NCBI GenBank assembly: GCA_003538495.1
Contig: DPSD01000520.1
Span: 1-6,518, forward strand
From: Accumulibacter sp.
GTDB taxonomy: Bacteria > Pseudomonadota > Gammaproteobacteria > Burkholderiales > Rhodocyclaceae
Direction of reading: 5' to 3'
DNA: 6,518 bases
Shown: positions 5,935-6,518 of the stretch, in pieces
How the letters are laid out: the number at the start of each line of letters is the position of its first letter
How positions within the stretch are numbered: the stretch's first letter is position 1
Made by a program: the position numbers and the translations under genes
Notes under the pieces: model-generated
The model's input: the letters and a program-made list of their open reading frames with translations, nothing else
Database searches by the model: none
Told to the model about the DNA's origin: nothing

Positions 5935-6518
5935 CTAGGCGCTCTGGTACAGGTGGCGATGTGCCTTTTCCAGCTCCAGCAGGCTGGTCGGCGTCTCGAA
6001 GCCATCGCGCGCTGCGCGGGCGATCGTCACCTGTAACAGCTTGGCCGTCACGTAGGCGTCCGAAACGGCGTTGTGGCGCTCGATGCTTTCAACATCGAAG
6101 TGTGCGAGCCAGCGGTCCATGGGTGCCTGTGCATCGCCGATCTCCCGAAACAGACTGGCCATCACCCACGCCAGATCGATCCATGGCAGACGCAACTCGA
6201 CACCCAGCGATTCGGCCATCGCGCGTTCAATCCGCCTCGCGGCAAACGACGCGTGATACGCCACCAGCGGCGCCTTGCCGACAAAACCAAGAAAGGCGAG
6301 CAGTGCTTCGGCGCGCTGCTCGCCGATCGACAGCAGCGCCGGCGACCCCGGCGGCGGCGCGGTCGCCTCGCTCGCCGCGTGACCGTTGGCGACGTCCACC
6401 CGTAAAGCCTGCTGGAAATCGATCTGGCCATCGGCCACGGCCAGTGCCGCGATCGCCCCCAGGGGGTCGGTCTGCCAGTCGGCACCGGCGATTTCCACGT
6501 CGACCACCACGTAGCGGC
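5935..6518 (-). CDS. DEDDh-type 3'-5' exonuclease-like protein (5' end outside window)
   Basis: This is an RNase T/DnaQ-fold protein related to DNA polymerase III epsilon. The frame is open to the right edge: RY precedes VVVDVE, matching the usual RYVVVDxE beginning, so only a few N-terminal residues are missing and the in-frame GTG at 6510 is not the real start. Taking Arg at 6516-6514 as residue 1, ExoI has Asp6 and Glu8 (DVE), and ExoIII has the HNAVSD pattern with His148 and Asp153 (H-x4-D). At ExoII, where this fold normally has H/N-x-x-F-D, the sequence is HASFAAR, with Ala92 (codon GCC) in place of the catalytic Asp. Without that acid the two-metal site would be incomplete, so the protein may be inactive or altered; one base separates GCC from GAC. 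The substrate is unknown. It is the first visible gene of the symporter operon, with a 14-nt gap to the next start. Confidence 0.85.
   Translation of the reverse strand, partial: RYVVVDVEIAGADWQTDPLGAIAALAVADGQIDFQQALRVDVANGHAASEATAPPPGSPALLSIGEQRAEALLAFLGFVGKAPLVAYHASFAARRIERAMAESLGVELRLPWIDLAWVMASLFREIGDAQAPMDRWLAHFDVESIERHNAVSDAYVTAKLLQVTIARAARDGFETPTSLLELEKAHRHLYQSA

Noticed and set aside
4592..5938. A 448-codon open frame on the + strand opposite the symporter
   Set aside because: It is antisense to a well-supported gene and its translation is dominated by Arg, Gln, Asp and His with no recognisable domain, as expected for an antisense frame of GC-rich coding DNA.

Overview
The window is high-GC bacterial DNA that is coding almost throughout, with no RNA gene, mobile element or CRISPR array visible. 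The gene order ftsH-folP-glmM, FtsH and FolP sequences close to the proteobacterial type, and an acetate-type sodium/solute symporter with a DUF4212 partner suggest a betaproteobacterium. Rhodocyclales (Accumulibacter/Dechloromonas/Azoarcus-like) is my best guess. That placement is an inference from gene content, not a database result.

Left part, + strand (1-3451): the 3' half of ftsH (membrane AAA+ zinc protease), then folP (dihydropteroate synthase, folate pathway), then glmM (phosphoglucosamine mutase, peptidoglycan/LPS precursor pathway). This is a classic conserved housekeeping cluster. folP follows ftsH closely and is probably co-transcribed with it. glmM has a 107-nt leader with a good ribosome binding site and a possible sigma70 -10 element.

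Right part, - strand (6518-3518), convergent with glmM: a DEDDh-type 3'-5' exonuclease-like gene that enters from the right edge, then 14 nt later a 682-residue sodium/solute symporter (SSS family, ActP-like, probably the large subunit of the VC_2705-type two-subunit symporters), then the 91-residue DUF4212 small subunit. These three read as one operon whose promoter lies outside the window. The two transcription units meet in a 66-nt GC-rich gap.

The housekeeping half is ordinary. The points worth a second look are in the right half. The exonuclease-like protein has Ala where the ExoII catalytic Asp is expected. The symporter carries a charged, coiled-coil-like insertion of about 130 residues and a canonical 12-residue EF-hand loop, both predicted to face the periplasm. 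The small-subunit gene lies downstream of the large one rather than upstream, and contains a perfect 12-bp tandem duplication inside its first membrane helix. I see no convincing wholly new system; these are unusual variations on known families.
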